Assembly (NCBI RefSeq): GCF_963855985.1
Contig: NW_026973566.1
Location: 4,502,501 to 4,566,500, forward strand
Reading direction: 5' to 3'
DNA length: 64,000 nucleotides
From: Ostrinia nubilalis
Taxonomy: Eukaryota; Arthropoda; Insecta; Lepidoptera; Crambidae
Shown here: one piece after another, positions 46,739-57,143 of the stretch
How the letters are laid out: each line of letters starts with the position of its first letter
Numbering within the stretch: position 1 is the stretch's first letter
The notes under the pieces: model-generated
What the model was told of the DNA's origin: nothing
Seen by the model: the letters and a program-made list of their open reading frames with translations, nothing else
Database searches by the model: none
Program-made: the position numbers and the translations under genes

Positions 46739-49700
46739 CTTTATCGCGTTCTACCTCGCTCTCCCACCAAAGCAATGAAGTGGATACAAACATTGAATGT
46801 GAAAAATGTCGAATAAAAATGTCTAGAAATGAATACAGATATCATTTGAAAACAAATTTACATAAATCTAGAAGTTTAATAAAGACTGAATTTGATAACA
46901 TCGATATAGTCGCTACTGCATTTAAAAATCGCATAGTGACTTATCGTTTAAGCCCCTCTCAGAAAGATGAGTACCTCACACCTGAGGCGTTTATGAGAGG
47001 CAATGCAAATAATATTATTAAGTTAATAAATATATCGCAGATGAAGCATGGATGCATTAAATTAAACTTTGAATTATTTGCTTATTTTATCTTACCAAAA
47101 TCAAACGAGCAGCAACTGAAATCCTTTAATACAAAGTTTGAAACAGTTTATCAGTCTACTGAATTAGATGAACTATTCACAAATTTAGTTGAAAAGTTTC
47201 AAACCAAATTAGCTGAATTCGAGCATTGTGAATCTGGTTGGAGTTTTGCAGGCATAAGTCATTTAGAAATAAATATAAATAAATACAGTCCTATGAGAGG
47301 TGGCACATTTATTGATCTACCAAAATCGATAAAAGTGACAAAAAGTTGTATTAATGTACAGAACAAGGATGATCATTGTTTTCTATGGAGTATAATTGCT
47401 GGACTTTTTCCTGCGAAGAATAATGTGTGCAGAGTAAACTCATATCCACATTATTCTTCTATTCTTAATATCAATGAAATGAATTTCCCACCTACTTTTG
47501 TAGATATTAGATTATTTGAAAGTAATAATCCTGATATAAGCATTAATATTTATGGTTTAGATAACAGATGTCATATTACTGGGCCTCTATACCTGACAAA
47601 AAACAGAAAAATTGATCACTTCAATTTATTATATATCGAGCATTATAATAAAGGACATTACTGTTTAATCAAAGATCTTGCTCGATTAGTGAAACATCAG
47701 ATTACATCACATAAAGACAACTTTTTTTTATGTGAATCATGTTTACAGTTCTTTGGGAGTAAATCAAAGTTTCGATTGCATAAGTGCAATAAAGTTTTAA
47801 CTATTTTACCTAAAAAAGGTTCTATTTTAAAATTTACGCATTATGAAAGACAACAAAAAATCAACTTTGTGATTTATGCAGACTTTGAATGTCTATTATT
47901 AGATTACAAAGAACAAAAATCTGAATATATTGAAACATTGCAAAAACATCAACCATCTAGTTTTGGTTATTATATTTGTTGTTCACATGATCAAAATTTA
48001 AACAAATATGTTTCATATAGGGGTATTGATTGTGTTGAAGTATTCATTAAATCACTAATTAAAGATGCTGAAATTATTAACAATATATTATCAGATAAAA
48101 AACCAATGTTACCTCTAACTTATGATCAAGAATATAAATATAAAAAAGCTACTGTTTGTCACATCTGTAATGAAGTACTTCTCGATGATAAAGTACGAGA
48201 TCATGATCATGTAACTGGTGAGTTTAGAGGAGCAGCTCATTCACATTGTAATTTGATGTACAGAGTATGTCCATTCATACCAGTAGTATTTCATAACCTG
48301 GTTGGGTATGATTTACACTTGTTTATTGAAGAATTAATGAAATATAAAGGCAGTGTGAAAATAATTCCTAAATCAAAAGAAAAGTATCTATCTGTTACAA
48401 AAATTATTGACATATCAGAAAATGAACGACCTATTGAGCTCAAGTTTATCGATTCTTACCAATTTTTGAGTTCAAGCCTTGATAAGTTGAGTAGCAGTTT
48501 AAGTACGAGTGATTTCAAACATTTATCATGCGAGTTTAATAATCAGGAACAATACAAATTACTCCAAAGAAAAGGTGTCTATCCATATGACTATATAGAC
48601 AAGTGGTCAAAATTTGAGGAAACCAAACTTCCTTCAAAGTCCAGTTTTTTTAATTCTTTGAATGAAACTCATATATCCGATTCTGATTATAAACATGCTT
48701 GCACAGTATGGAAATGCTTTGGTATCAAAAACCTTGGTGAATATACTGATTTATATGTAAAGTCAGATGTTTTACTACTATGTGATATATTTGAAAAATT
48801 TAGAAAAGTTAGTCTATTACATTATAAACTCGACCCTGCATATTATATAACATCACCTAGTTTGAGTTGGGATGCAATGCTCTTTTACACTAATGTTCAA
48901 TTAGAGCTAATTCATGATATTGAAATGTACCAAATGCTTGAAAAGGGTATACGTGGAGGCCTTGCACAGTGTTCTCTACGATATGCTAAAGCATGTAATA
49001 AATACTTACCAAACTATGATAAATCTCAGCAGTCATCTTTTTTGATTTATTTAGACTGCAATAATTTGTATGGATATGCGATGACAAAAAAATATCCTAT
49101 CTCTGAATTTAAATTTTTATCAGTTCAAGAAATCAGTAACTTTAATGTGATGAATATTTCTGATGACAGTGACTTTGGTTATATTTTAGAAGTTGACTTA
49201 TTATATCCAGATCATTTACATGAAAACCATCAAGACCTTCCTTTTGCCATGGAAAAAATGAAACCTCCTGGAGGAAAAAGTGAAAAATTAATCGCAAACC
49301 TTTATGATAAATTCAATTATGTTATTCATTATGTATACCTAAAACAATGCTTAAAACATGGACTAGTGTTAATGAAGATACATCGCATACTCTGTTTTAA
49401 ACAAGAAAACTTTTTAAAACCTTATATTGATCTTAACACCTCTCTCCGACAATCATCAAACACGACATTTGAAAAAGATTTCTTTAAATTGCTTAATAAT
49501 TCTATTTTTGGAAAAACAATTGAAAATAAACGAAAACAAGTTGAAGTTAAGTTGGTAACTAGATGGATTGATACTGAGAATAAAACTAATAAGCATCTTA
49601 CAGCAGAAAAGTTACTCACAAAACCAAATCTGAACAGTATAAGTATTTTTTCAGAGAACTTTGTGGCTATCCAGCTCAATCGTGAAAAATGTGTAATGGA

Positions 49701-50289
49701 CAAACCAATCTACATTGGATTTACAGTTCTAGAGTTTGCTAAGCAACATATGTATCAATTTCATTATGATTTCATTAAAGAAAAATATAAAGATCAGGCT
49801 CAACTTTGTTACACAGATACTGATAGTTTATTATATTTAATATTTACCGATGATTTTTATAAAGATATGTATGACAATATTTCACAATTTGATACAAGTA
49901 ATTTTGCTTTAAAAAATATGTATAACATACCAAAGATAAATGAAAAAGTACCAGGATTATTCAAAGATGAAATGGGTGGCAATATTATTTACGAGTTTGT
50001 TGGTCTTAGAGCTAAATTATATAGTATTCAAAGTGACAAATCAAATATTAAAAAAGCAAAAGGTATAACTAAAGTAGTTACTAATAACTTGAAATTTGAG
50101 GATTATAAAGAAACGCTTTTTAATAACACGCATACTAGATGTAACATGAAATTGATAAGATCCATTAAGCATGAGTTATACACACAGCAGGTGAATAAGA
50201 AGCTTCTAGATGGTAAAGATGATAAAAGACAAATTAAGCGAGATAAAATTCATACCTTACCATGGGGTCATTGTGATACAATATTCTGA
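46739..50289 (+). CDS. polB: Protein-primed family B DNA polymerase
   Basis: About 1,180 codons in one exon; it copies the element DNA from a protein primer. Exon start set by the acceptor TTTCTTTCTCAG ending 46,738; the upstream open frame has only TTG, and the first in-exon ATG is near 46,816. Domains (numbered from 46,717): C2H2-like finger CEKCRIKM...H..H (28-51); an OTU/papain-like stretch with DDHCFLWSI and GHYCLIKD (216-322); Exo I VIYADFECLL (385); an HNH/endoVII-like insert CHICNEVL...RDHDHVTGEFRGAAH (480-512); Exo II FHNLVGYDLHLF (525); Exo III YVKSDVLLLCD (680); motif A YLDCNNLYG (778); motif B KLLNNSIFGKT (925); motif C YTDTDSLLY (1,032); KxY-like AKLYSI. All catalytic acids are present. 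Confidence 0.95.
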
Positions 50290-50575
50290 TTTACTTACCG
50301 ATATCTGTATTCATTATACATAATACCATAATAATTATAGAACTTGTATAATAAAATAGAGCGATAAATGTTCGTTAAATGAATTGTATTAGTTATGTTA
50401 TAAATTATGTAAATATATTTGTGAAAATATTATTGTACTAGTCTTTTATAAATGTACTTATTTACAAAATTGATTGTATCTTATCTCATTGTAATATGAA
50501 TAATAATAATAATAAAATATTTATTAAGAAAATAATATGGTTTTATTTTATCAAGGCTGGGCCCAAGCTACTAGG
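50290..50575. other. Intergenic spacer with (ATA)n
   Basis: AT-rich; an ATAATAATAATAATAAAAT run near 50,500 and AATAAA motifs probably serve PolB polyadenylation. Confidence 0.4.
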
Positions 50576-50583
50576 TATATAAA
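50576..50583 (+). promoter_or_regulatory. TATA box of the ATPase gene
   Basis: TATATAAA, 34 bases before the ATG at 50,617, in a locally GC-richer context (AAGCTACTAGG before, GCTGGGT after). Confidence 0.7.
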
Positions 50584-50616
50584 GCTGGGTAAGGTTTAAT
50601 TTGCAACACTTTCATA

Positions 50617-51300
50617 ATGAAATTCATTAAACAACCTGACACTTTAGAAGTACATAATATAAAAACAGAAAATGTTGAACAAAGATCAAAGCATAGTACT
50701 CTGCTCCCTGATACTATTCGATGTATAATGTGTGGTCCTTCGAATTGTGGCAAAACAAATGTAATGCTTAATTTATTACTTCATGAAAATGGTCTTAAAT
50801 TCAAAAATATTTACCTGTATTCTAAAACAGCTTTCCAACCTAAATATTGTTTCTTAGATCAGGTTATGAAGCGAGTTCCTGACGCAAAGTTTTTTATTTT
50901 CAATAATAACGAAGACGTAATACCACCAAGTGATGCCTTGCGAAATACAATAATGATATTTGATGATGTAATATGTGAAAATCAGAATAATATTCGTAAT
51001 TATTTTACTATGGGAAGACATAAACAAATAGATTGTTTTTACTTATCACAGACATATTCAAAGGTTCCTAAACAATTAATTCGAGACAATGCTAATCTTC
51101 TGATAATATTTAAGCAAGATGAGACAAATTTAAAACATATTCATAAGGAACATGTAACAACAGATATTGAGTGGATTAAATTCAAAAAACTTTGTTCTAC
51201 AATATGGAAAGATAAATTTAATTTTTTGTTGATAAATAAAGATTGTGATATGAATAAAGGAAGGTACAGAAAAGGTTTTGATACTTTTATCCATATATAG
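50617..51300 (+). CDS. FtsK/HerA-type genome-packaging ATPase
   Basis: 227 residues, the usual size for Polinton and adenovirus-like packaging ATPases. Walker A is GPSNCGKTN at residues 40-48; Walker B is TIMIFDDVIC at 111-120 with the double Asp. A downstream RHKQIDCFYLSQTYSKVPKQ gives the sensor-type Gln and the arginine-rich segment. It pumps DNA into the capsid. The start ATG follows a clear TATA box at the right distance. The frame is intact with no odd residues. Same strand and order (PolB, ATPase, integrase) as the rest of the element. Confidence 0.93.
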   Translation: MKFIKQPDTLEVHNIKTENVEQRSKHSTLLPDTIRCIMCGPSNCGKTNVMLNLLLHENGLKFKNIYLYSKTAFQPKYCFLDQVMKRVPDAKFFIFNNNEDVIPPSDALRNTIMIFDDVICENQNNIRNYFTMGRHKQIDCFYLSQTYSKVPKQLIRDNANLLIIFKQDETNLKHIHKEHVTTDIEWIKFKKLCSTIWKDKFNFLLINKDCDMNKGRYRKGFDTFIHI

Positions 51301-51337
51301 AACATGTGAAATATCCTATGAAAAATCACAGGATATC

Positions 51338-51347
51338 TATATAAGCA
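51338..51347 (+). promoter_or_regulatory. TATA-like element before the DUF8207-like gene
   Basis: CTATATAAGC, about 100 bases upstream of the ATG at 51,440. A nearer TTTATAAT at 51,420 is an alternative. Confidence 0.4.
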
Positions 51348-51439
51348 ATAATTTTGATGAAAAATGACATTACGATTCTAATAATTGTACACAACAATCG
51401 AAAATTATATACTAATACTTTTATAATACTGAAATAAAT

Positions 51440-52397
51440 ATGGATTATGAAATAAAAACACAGCTTATTAAATCAGTGGATACTATTAAAAATAAAATTA
51501 AAAAAATTAAAAATGAAGAAGATGCTGCTAATTTAAAATTTAAAAAGATATTCAAACCTGTGACTGATAATTTAGATACCCTTATAAAAGGGAACGATAA
51601 TGAAGATAAACGAACATTAAATGTGTCTATCGATTTGTCTAAAAATGAAACTAAAGATAAGAACGACTTTGCAGAATTAATCACTACAGATTTAAATAAT
51701 AGTTCAGATTATTATGGCTATAGTGATGATGATGATGATAATAATGAAAAAAGCTTACAGAATTTTGATAATACGTTAATATCATTGAAAAAAGAAGACG
51801 TTCTAGATATTTATGATAATAACATAAACGTTCCATTTGGCATACGAAAAGAAAATAAAAGACCTATTAATAGGTAACTCGAAAGTGTACTTTTCTCTCA
51901 AAAATGATTTACAGAACTCAGATAAAAAATATGTGTTCACTGTCGATGATAAACCTTATACATTTACTCCCGGTTTAAAGGAACTTCTCATGCGGAATAA
52001 GCCTGATCTCAGTGTTGTAACAGAACAAGATAAAATAGTTTATAAAGATATACTTAATAAAACAAACGTTCATAAGCGAAATTTTAAAGCAACAGGGCAA
52101 ATTAAAGGTGACAAAGGAGTAAAATATCGTCATATTATCAGACCACTACTATTCGATCAACATCATGACAGTGAAGAAATTGCAGATCTGTCATCAAATG
52201 AAAAAAGTGGTGGTTATATTCCGATACATAAAAAGTATAAAAGTCATACAGATTACATATATTGGGATGACCCCAACGAATTGATCGAAAGGCTCAAGTT
52301 ACTGATTGCTTCCCAAAGCGCTGGGAATACTAATCATGATAATGAAATTATATCAATAATTGAAGAATTGAAGGAGGCAGGTATTATAAAAACATAA
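51440..52397 (+). pseudogene. DUF8207-like Polinton protein, frameshifted
   Basis: Two overlapping frames make one family member. The first (51,440-51,877) has an N-terminal coiled coil (IKNKIKKIKNEEDAANLKFKK), an acidic run of Asp/Asn and then NVPFGIRKENK. The second takes over near 51,855-51,862 with DLLIGNSKVYFS, TPGLKELLMRNKPDLSVV, KTNVHKRNFKATG and WDDPNELIERLKLLIASQSA. This order (FGIRKE, IGNS, TPGL-ELL, HKR, DP-EL-ERL-LL) matches the insect DUF8207 family as I recall it. The switch falls in an A-rich run and needs a +1 shift, so a single indel, or less likely programmed slippage. Function unknown. Confidence 0.75.
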
Positions 52398-52438
52398 AAA
52401 CTAAGTAAGCTCAGTCATTTCATAACAGTCTGTCAAGC

Positions 52439-52705
52439 ATGAATGATTTTAAATGTGATAGTCATTCTTCTACTGCAAAATACAATGTGTTACACTCAAA
52501 ACGATGTGGAATTACAACATTACATCAATGTGAGGCAAGCGTCATACCGAATGAACTTTTACAAAAAATATTGAGCATTAGTAAATTGATTCAAAATTTA
52601 TCCAATCGAATTAAAAAACTTGAAGAAAGTGCTAAGTTAAGAGATTTAGTAGGACACCTAAATAAGCATTATGAGCAAAGCAGATGTAGTAAACGAACTT
52701 CATAA
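52439..52705 (+). CDS. Small coiled-coil Polinton protein (hypothetical)
   Basis: 88 codons from ATG 52,439. The first 40 residues are polar with scattered Cys/His (CDSHSS, KRCGITTLHQCEAS), followed by an amphipathic helix (LLQKILSISKLIQNLSNRIKKLEES). It overlaps the integrase start by 35 bases in another frame. No family recognised; the overlap and the matching AT-rich codon use suggest it is real. Confidence 0.5.
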   Translation: MNDFKCDSHSSTAKYNVLHSKRCGITTLHQCEASVIPNELLQKILSISKLIQNLSNRIKKLEESAKLRDLVGHLNKHYEQSRCSKRTS

Positions 52706-53606
52706 ATGTGCTCGAGTAAATTTTCTTAGAAGAAATGTAATTTTGAAAGATATAGATGACTTATGGCAAGCAGATTTAATCGATATGCAATCAATGTCCA
52801 ACAAAAATAATGGTTATAAGTATATTCTCGCAATTATAGATTGTTTCTCCAAATTTGCATGGGTTGTTGCACTAAAGCAAAAAAACAAAGAGAGTGTTTC
52901 TAAAGCATTTGCAGGAATATTAAAAAATGGACGTGTTCCAAAAAACTTACAGACTGATTGTGGAAAAGAATTTTACAATAATCAATTTAAGGCTATTATT
53001 GATAAGTATAAGATAAACCATTATTCTACATACTCCACTAAAAAAGCTTCTATTATAGAAAGATTTATTAGAACTTTGAAAAATAAACTGTACAAAGAAT
53101 TTAGCTTAAATGGAAGTTATAAGTGGAAAAATAAAGTTCTATGTAACAAAGTATATGAATACAACAACAATACCGTCCACAGGACAATAGGCCAGACTCC
53201 AGTATCAGTAAATCATAAAAACAAATCAAGTGTATTGCAAAAGTATATCAAAATGTTTTCTTCCAGAAAAAATAAAAATATAAAATTTAAAGTCGGAGAT
53301 TACGTAAGAATTAGTAAATACAAGGCATGTTTTGATAAAAGTTATACCCCTAATTGGTCAACAGAAATATTCAAAGTTATTGAAATACTCAGAACGAATC
53401 CTCCATCATATTTAATAGAAGATGGGAAAGGTCGTCCAATATTAGGCGCTTTTTACACTGAAGAACTTCAAAAAACTAGAAATCATAATGTATATTTAAT
53501 TGAAAAAGTTTTAAAACGAAATGGTGAACGTCTTTACGTCAAATGGCTGGGTCTACCAACAACTGAAAATACTTGGATAAATAAAACTGATGTCCTGAAC
53601 AAATAA
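52671..53606 (+). CDS. int: Retroviral-type integrase with C-terminal chromodomain
   Basis: 311 residues. The DDE core has D35 (WQADLIDMQ), D96 (LQTDCGKEFYN) and E130 (ASIIERFIRTLK). Then NTVHRTIGQTP, an SH3-like part (FKVGDYVRISKYKACFDK) and a chromodomain from about residue 275 (VYLIEKVLKRNGERLY, VKWLGLPTTENTW). It inserts the element and makes the 6-base duplication seen here; the chromodomain probably guides targeting. The HHCC zinc module normally N-terminal to the core is not evident. All catalytic residues are intact. The shattered copy at 35,326-40,045 is a homolog. Confidence 0.95.
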   Translation: MSKADVVNELHKCARVNFLRRNVILKDIDDLWQADLIDMQSMSNKNNGYKYILAIIDCFSKFAWVVALKQKNKESVSKAFAGILKNGRVPKNLQTDCGKEFYNNQFKAIIDKYKINHYSTYSTKKASIIERFIRTLKNKLYKEFSLNGSYKWKNKVLCNKVYEYNNNTVHRTIGQTPVSVNHKNKSSVLQKYIKMFSSRKNKNIKFKVGDYVRISKYKACFDKSYTPNWSTEIFKVIEILRTNPPSYLIEDGKGRPILGAFYTEELQKTRNHNVYLIEKVLKRNGERLYVKWLGLPTTENTWINKTDVLNK

Positions 53607-53625
53607 TTACACATTTTTTTCTATC

Positions 53626-53637
53626 TATAAATATAAG
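53626..53637 (+). promoter_or_regulatory. TATA box of the pX-like gene
   Basis: TATAAATATAAG about 105 bases upstream of the ATG at 53,739. Confidence 0.5.
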
Positions 53638-53738
53638 CTTACAACTAATGAAGCATCATTTGTACACAATTATTCAAACAATATAGACTATTCGCTGCTA
53701 CATAATTGCTTTTGAAAATACGTCAAACAATATTTAAA

Positions 53739-54221
53739 ATGAAGCAACAAAAAACAAATTTAATTGAGAAAAATATAGAAAAAAGACGTACAATCAGAAA
53801 GAAAAAATCGAGTGTAGGAGGTTTAAAAAAATCTTTTAGAAATATCGTTTCAAGTACTAAAAAACATATCAAAAAGTTAAAACCAAAATGTAAAAAAAGT
53901 TTAATGAAATTAGCGTATGCCACTGCTCAAGAATTGACATCAGGCATACCAATTAAACTACCTCGAATCATACCCATACCTAAAACTGGCGGTTTTCTTC
54001 CATTAATTCCGATATTTGCTGGTTTATCTGCAGCCGGGAGTTTAGTTGGTGGTGCTGCAGGTATCACGAAAGCAATAAATGAATACAAAGCAGCGAAAAA
54101 ACAACTGTCAGAATTGGAAAGGCATAATAAACAAATGGAAGCAGTGTGTATTGGTAGAGGATTACATCTAAAACCTTATAAAAATGGTCTTGGTATTTAT
54201 GTTACAAAGCCAAAAAACTAA
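53739..54221 (+). CDS. pX-like virion core protein
   Basis: 160 residues from the first ATG (53,739; the open frame upstream begins with TTG). The N-terminal half is very basic (RRTIRKKKSS, KKHIKKLKPKCKKS), suited to binding DNA. Residues about 84-110 form a Gly/Pro-containing hydrophobic stretch (GGFLPLIPIFAGLSAAGS, LVGGAAG), then a charged helix (YKAAKKQLSELERHNKQ). A basic protein with a GGFLPxxPI hydrophobic motif between integrase and protease is typical of adintovirus/Polinton pX homologs of the adenoviral core peptide. Its 3' end overlaps the protease region. Two further partial copies lie at 29,928-30,219 and 34,962-35,158. Confidence 0.8.
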   Translation: MKQQKTNLIEKNIEKRRTIRKKKSSVGGLKKSFRNIVSSTKKHIKKLKPKCKKSLMKLAYATAQELTSGIPIKLPRIIPIPKTGGFLPLIPIFAGLSAAGSLVGGAAGITKAINEYKAAKKQLSELERHNKQMEAVCIGRGLHLKPYKNGLGIYVTKPKN

Positions 54222-54253
54222 GTTCCCGGCTACCTAATAGAGCTTTAACTAAT

Positions 54254-56463
54254 GGGTCATTCTAAGTTAAGAGGTACTTTCGATGGCAAGGGCAAAAAAG
54301 TACATTTTTTTTATTCTAACTACCTAATTAACCTATTTATTGCTTAAAACTAAATGTCTTCTACATGCTCACTTAATTTTATTACAGACATGTACACAGT
54401 TTAGTCACAATAAGTTCTAATACAAGAAAAAAGTCACTCCCCTGGGCTGTCCCAAACCCGACTTTATTTGTAAACCAGTTATTATGAATGTATTAAAATT
54501 AAATAATTACTTCATCATCATTAATTTTATACAGAACAATAACTTAGGAACACTGTCTTATAAGTCAAATTACATAAATTCAAATTTTTCATAAATAATA
54601 TCAATTCCGAAATTTGTCCTCCGTATTTTGTGTCTCGTCCCCTGGCTTTTTGTTTTTGTTTAAAAATCAGTTTTGTTTTACTATTTTGTGGAAGTTGTGG
54701 CCTTTAGTGCATAGGATGTAACGTGAAGCTATCAACAAGAGGCGTATAAGCCGACTGCGAAGTCATTTTAACCGCCATTTCAATCACGCCGCTCGACTGG
54801 GTGTAGAAGTGTTGAGTGAATGCAGTCTTTCCTCTGGTAAGTTTTATTTAGCAATTATTTGTTAAAATACTAATGTAAACTTCAATATTTACTATGAATA
54901 GTGCATACATTGTTACGTTTGGTTGTGAATTGCGTACGAGAAACACTTTTACGGCTATTTTAGATATTGATCGAAAATGTATCTCCCCTGGCGTATTTCC
55001 CCTGGCTTTTTTGATGGCAGGGGAGATTCTTAATGTCCAGGGAAGATACATTTGTATGCGTTTTCATGAATACTTCTATATTTTTCTCTGAACCTTTACT
55101 TGGCATTATGTATATCTTAGCTTTACAATTTAATATTACTTTTTTACAGAAAAAATGGCATCTAGAAAGCTAAAGCGCTTGAGAAAACCTGCCCGAATAT
55201 GAAAACTTTCACCGTAGATATACCGTAGACATACTATCGGAAAAAGCAGCAACATTAGGTTCTACTGAAGGTATAAAGACTTTTTTAGGCACAGTAAAGG
55301 TTCACCATGTTACCGGTTGCGTATTTATACCTAATTGGCTGACATTATAAAAAGTTTGAGATGCTTCTGTGACTCCAGAGTTATATCATCATTTTGAATT
55401 GGGTACCTACTTTGGATTATCCATAAACACCTGCTAAAGTCACTGTTTCTGTGAAGGAAACTACGCAAAATCTTTTCGTCCAAAATACCTCAGTGCCTAT
55501 AGACAAAAGTCTTCAATCAAGCAACCTGAAGTGGCAAAGGCCATGACACATAGTACGCAGAACTAACGGCCGATGGGGCAGCAAGGTTCTGTAGTGGAGA
55601 CCTCGTACCGGAATGCGCAGTGTAGGACGTCCACCCACAAGGTGGACCGACGACCTCATAAGGGTAGCAGGAAAGGGCTGGATGCAGGCCGCCACCAACC
55701 GGCCATTGTGGAAATCATTGGGGGAAGCCGATTTTCAGCAGTGGACGTCCTATGGCTGAAATAATGATGATGAATAATTGATGATGATGTTTCTTTAATC
55801 TCCTGGGATCAGGTTTTAAATAAACTACCCTACCCTAAGTTAAAATTGAGAGGGCAGCATTTTTTTAATGCTTTAATGAATCTATTGATGTCTTTGAACG
55901 CAGGTATTACATAAAGATTTTTTTTAGTTACCTCTCAAATTCTCAATTCAAATGGTTGTTAATTTATGGAATTTAAGTACAAGAAAAGTTCAATACTGTT
56001 TCAGAGAAGTTTTTGTTTCTTTTTATTTCGTTATTGACTATTGATAATTGTTTTGATGGAAAGTAAAAGTAAGAACCTTTTTATGTTTTGTACCTAGGCT
56101 TAAAATACATTTTTGTTAACAAAGTTTGCTAAAAAATGAAAAGTCTTATTATAAATAATTCATAATTAAAATTAAAATAAATAAATAAAGTTGATTCCTA
56201 AAAATAACACTGTTTTTAGTATGTCTATGTCTCTTCCCTGTCCATAATGTTTCCTCCCCTGTGCACCTTGTCTCTACCCTGGACTGAGTATTTACCCTGG
56301 TCGCTTATAAAACGGGAAAAAACCAACAAATTGACTGGCCACTTTGTAAACATTTTCAACTTAAAGGTTTCCATAAAACAGATATATACTTAAGTAAAAA
56401 TATTTAAAAAAATGCCGTGCCGTCGCTCCATACAACACATTACCTCTTAACTTAGAATGACCC
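54254..56463. mobile_element. Element H (2.2 kb) in the protease gene
   Basis: TIRs of 23 bases (GGGTCATTCTAAGTTAAGAG and three more), TAAT at 54,250-54,253 and 56,464-56,467. The interior has repeated TCCCCTGG words and exon-like segments (54,719-54,838 ending CTCTG/GTAAG; 55,148-55,271 between ACAG and GTATAAAG) with related readings (HFNRHFNHAARLGVEVLSE; NFHRRYTVDILSEKAATLGS). No full transposase. An RTE-like tail is nested at 55,490-55,775. Superfamily not assigned. Confidence 0.85.
55490..55775 (+). mobile_element. RTE-like LINE 3' end with (GAT)n tail
   Basis: Contains AGGACGTCCACCCACAAGGT, AGCAGGAAAGGGCTGGATGC and the end TTTTCAGCAGTGGACGTCCT, then ATGGCTGAAATAATGATGATG. Confidence 0.8.
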
Positions 56464-56960
56464 TAATATCGATATAATAAAGCATACAAAAAACATTCCA
56501 TTTTTTCGAGGTGTATTTATGAGAGATCAATTACCACGCAAAGCTTTCCCGTTAGAATGCGGTATAATTAATCTCGACACTTCAGAAAACTTGGGTACAC
56601 ATTGGGTAGCCTATGGTAAAATATACGATTACATTGAATATTTTGATAGTTATGGTAATTTGAAACCACCAAAAGAGTTTTTAAGATACATCGGTACAAA
56701 TATTTATTATAATTATGTTAATCTACAAAAAAAACACTTATATAACTGTGGTCATTTATGTTTAAGTTTTCTTAAATCATTTTGGAAGAAAAGTAAAGTG
56801 AGTATATAATATAAGAAAGAAGCGTATTGATGTCATTTCACCTTAGACTTTAAACATAATATTACTCATTGTAAATAAGTTACAGTTCATGGTTATAAGT
56901 AAAGTATAATAAAAGACATATTCTGAATAAATAAATAGTATTTTTGTGTACTCTTTAATC

Positions 56961-57143
56961 ATGATTGTGTATTATAAAAGTGTGCCTCATAATATCAAGC
57001 ACAATACTTCAGTTCCTAAAGTGAAAGAGAATAGACGTGTGAGGTTCGCAAAAAATAAAATAATCAGCAAAGAGAATAAAACATTCTTAAAAGAACTTGG
57101 ACTAAAATTGAAAAATGTTGCAAATAACCGACCTTCCGTATAA
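56961..57143 (+). CDS. Small basic Polinton protein (hypothetical)
   Basis: 60 codons from ATG 56,961 (the open frame upstream starts with GTG). Basic throughout: YYKSVPHNIKHN, KENRRVRFAKNKIISKENK, LKELGLKLKNV. It overlaps the capsid gene start by 29 bases in another frame, as compact viral genes often do. No family recognised; a core or scaffold peptide is possible. Confidence 0.45.
   Translation: MIVYYKSVPHNIKHNTSVPKVKENRRVRFAKNKIISKENKTFLKELGLKLKNVANNRPSV

Larger units (their letters stand above)
54185..56809 (+). pseudogene. Adenain-like cysteine protease, split by a 2.2-kb insertion
   Basis: The maturation protease of the virion is in two pieces. A short 5' piece ends at 54,253 with RLPNRALTN; the main piece resumes at 56,464-56,809 with catalytic His (LGTHWVAYGK), acidic (YFDSYGN) and Cys (YNCGHLCLSFL) motifs, so all active-site residues are in the second piece. 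Between them lies a transposon with a TAAT duplication. The homolog at 29,709-30,015 is uninterrupted there. In addition, the 5' piece has no in-frame ATG: it is offset by one base relative to the homolog, whose start overlaps the pX end. Translation from the internal ATG at 56,519 would lack the N-terminus. Confidence 0.85.

Noticed and set aside
54848..55091. 65-67-codon frames in element H
   Set aside because: Overlap on opposite strands around the CCCTGG words; no family, probably chance.
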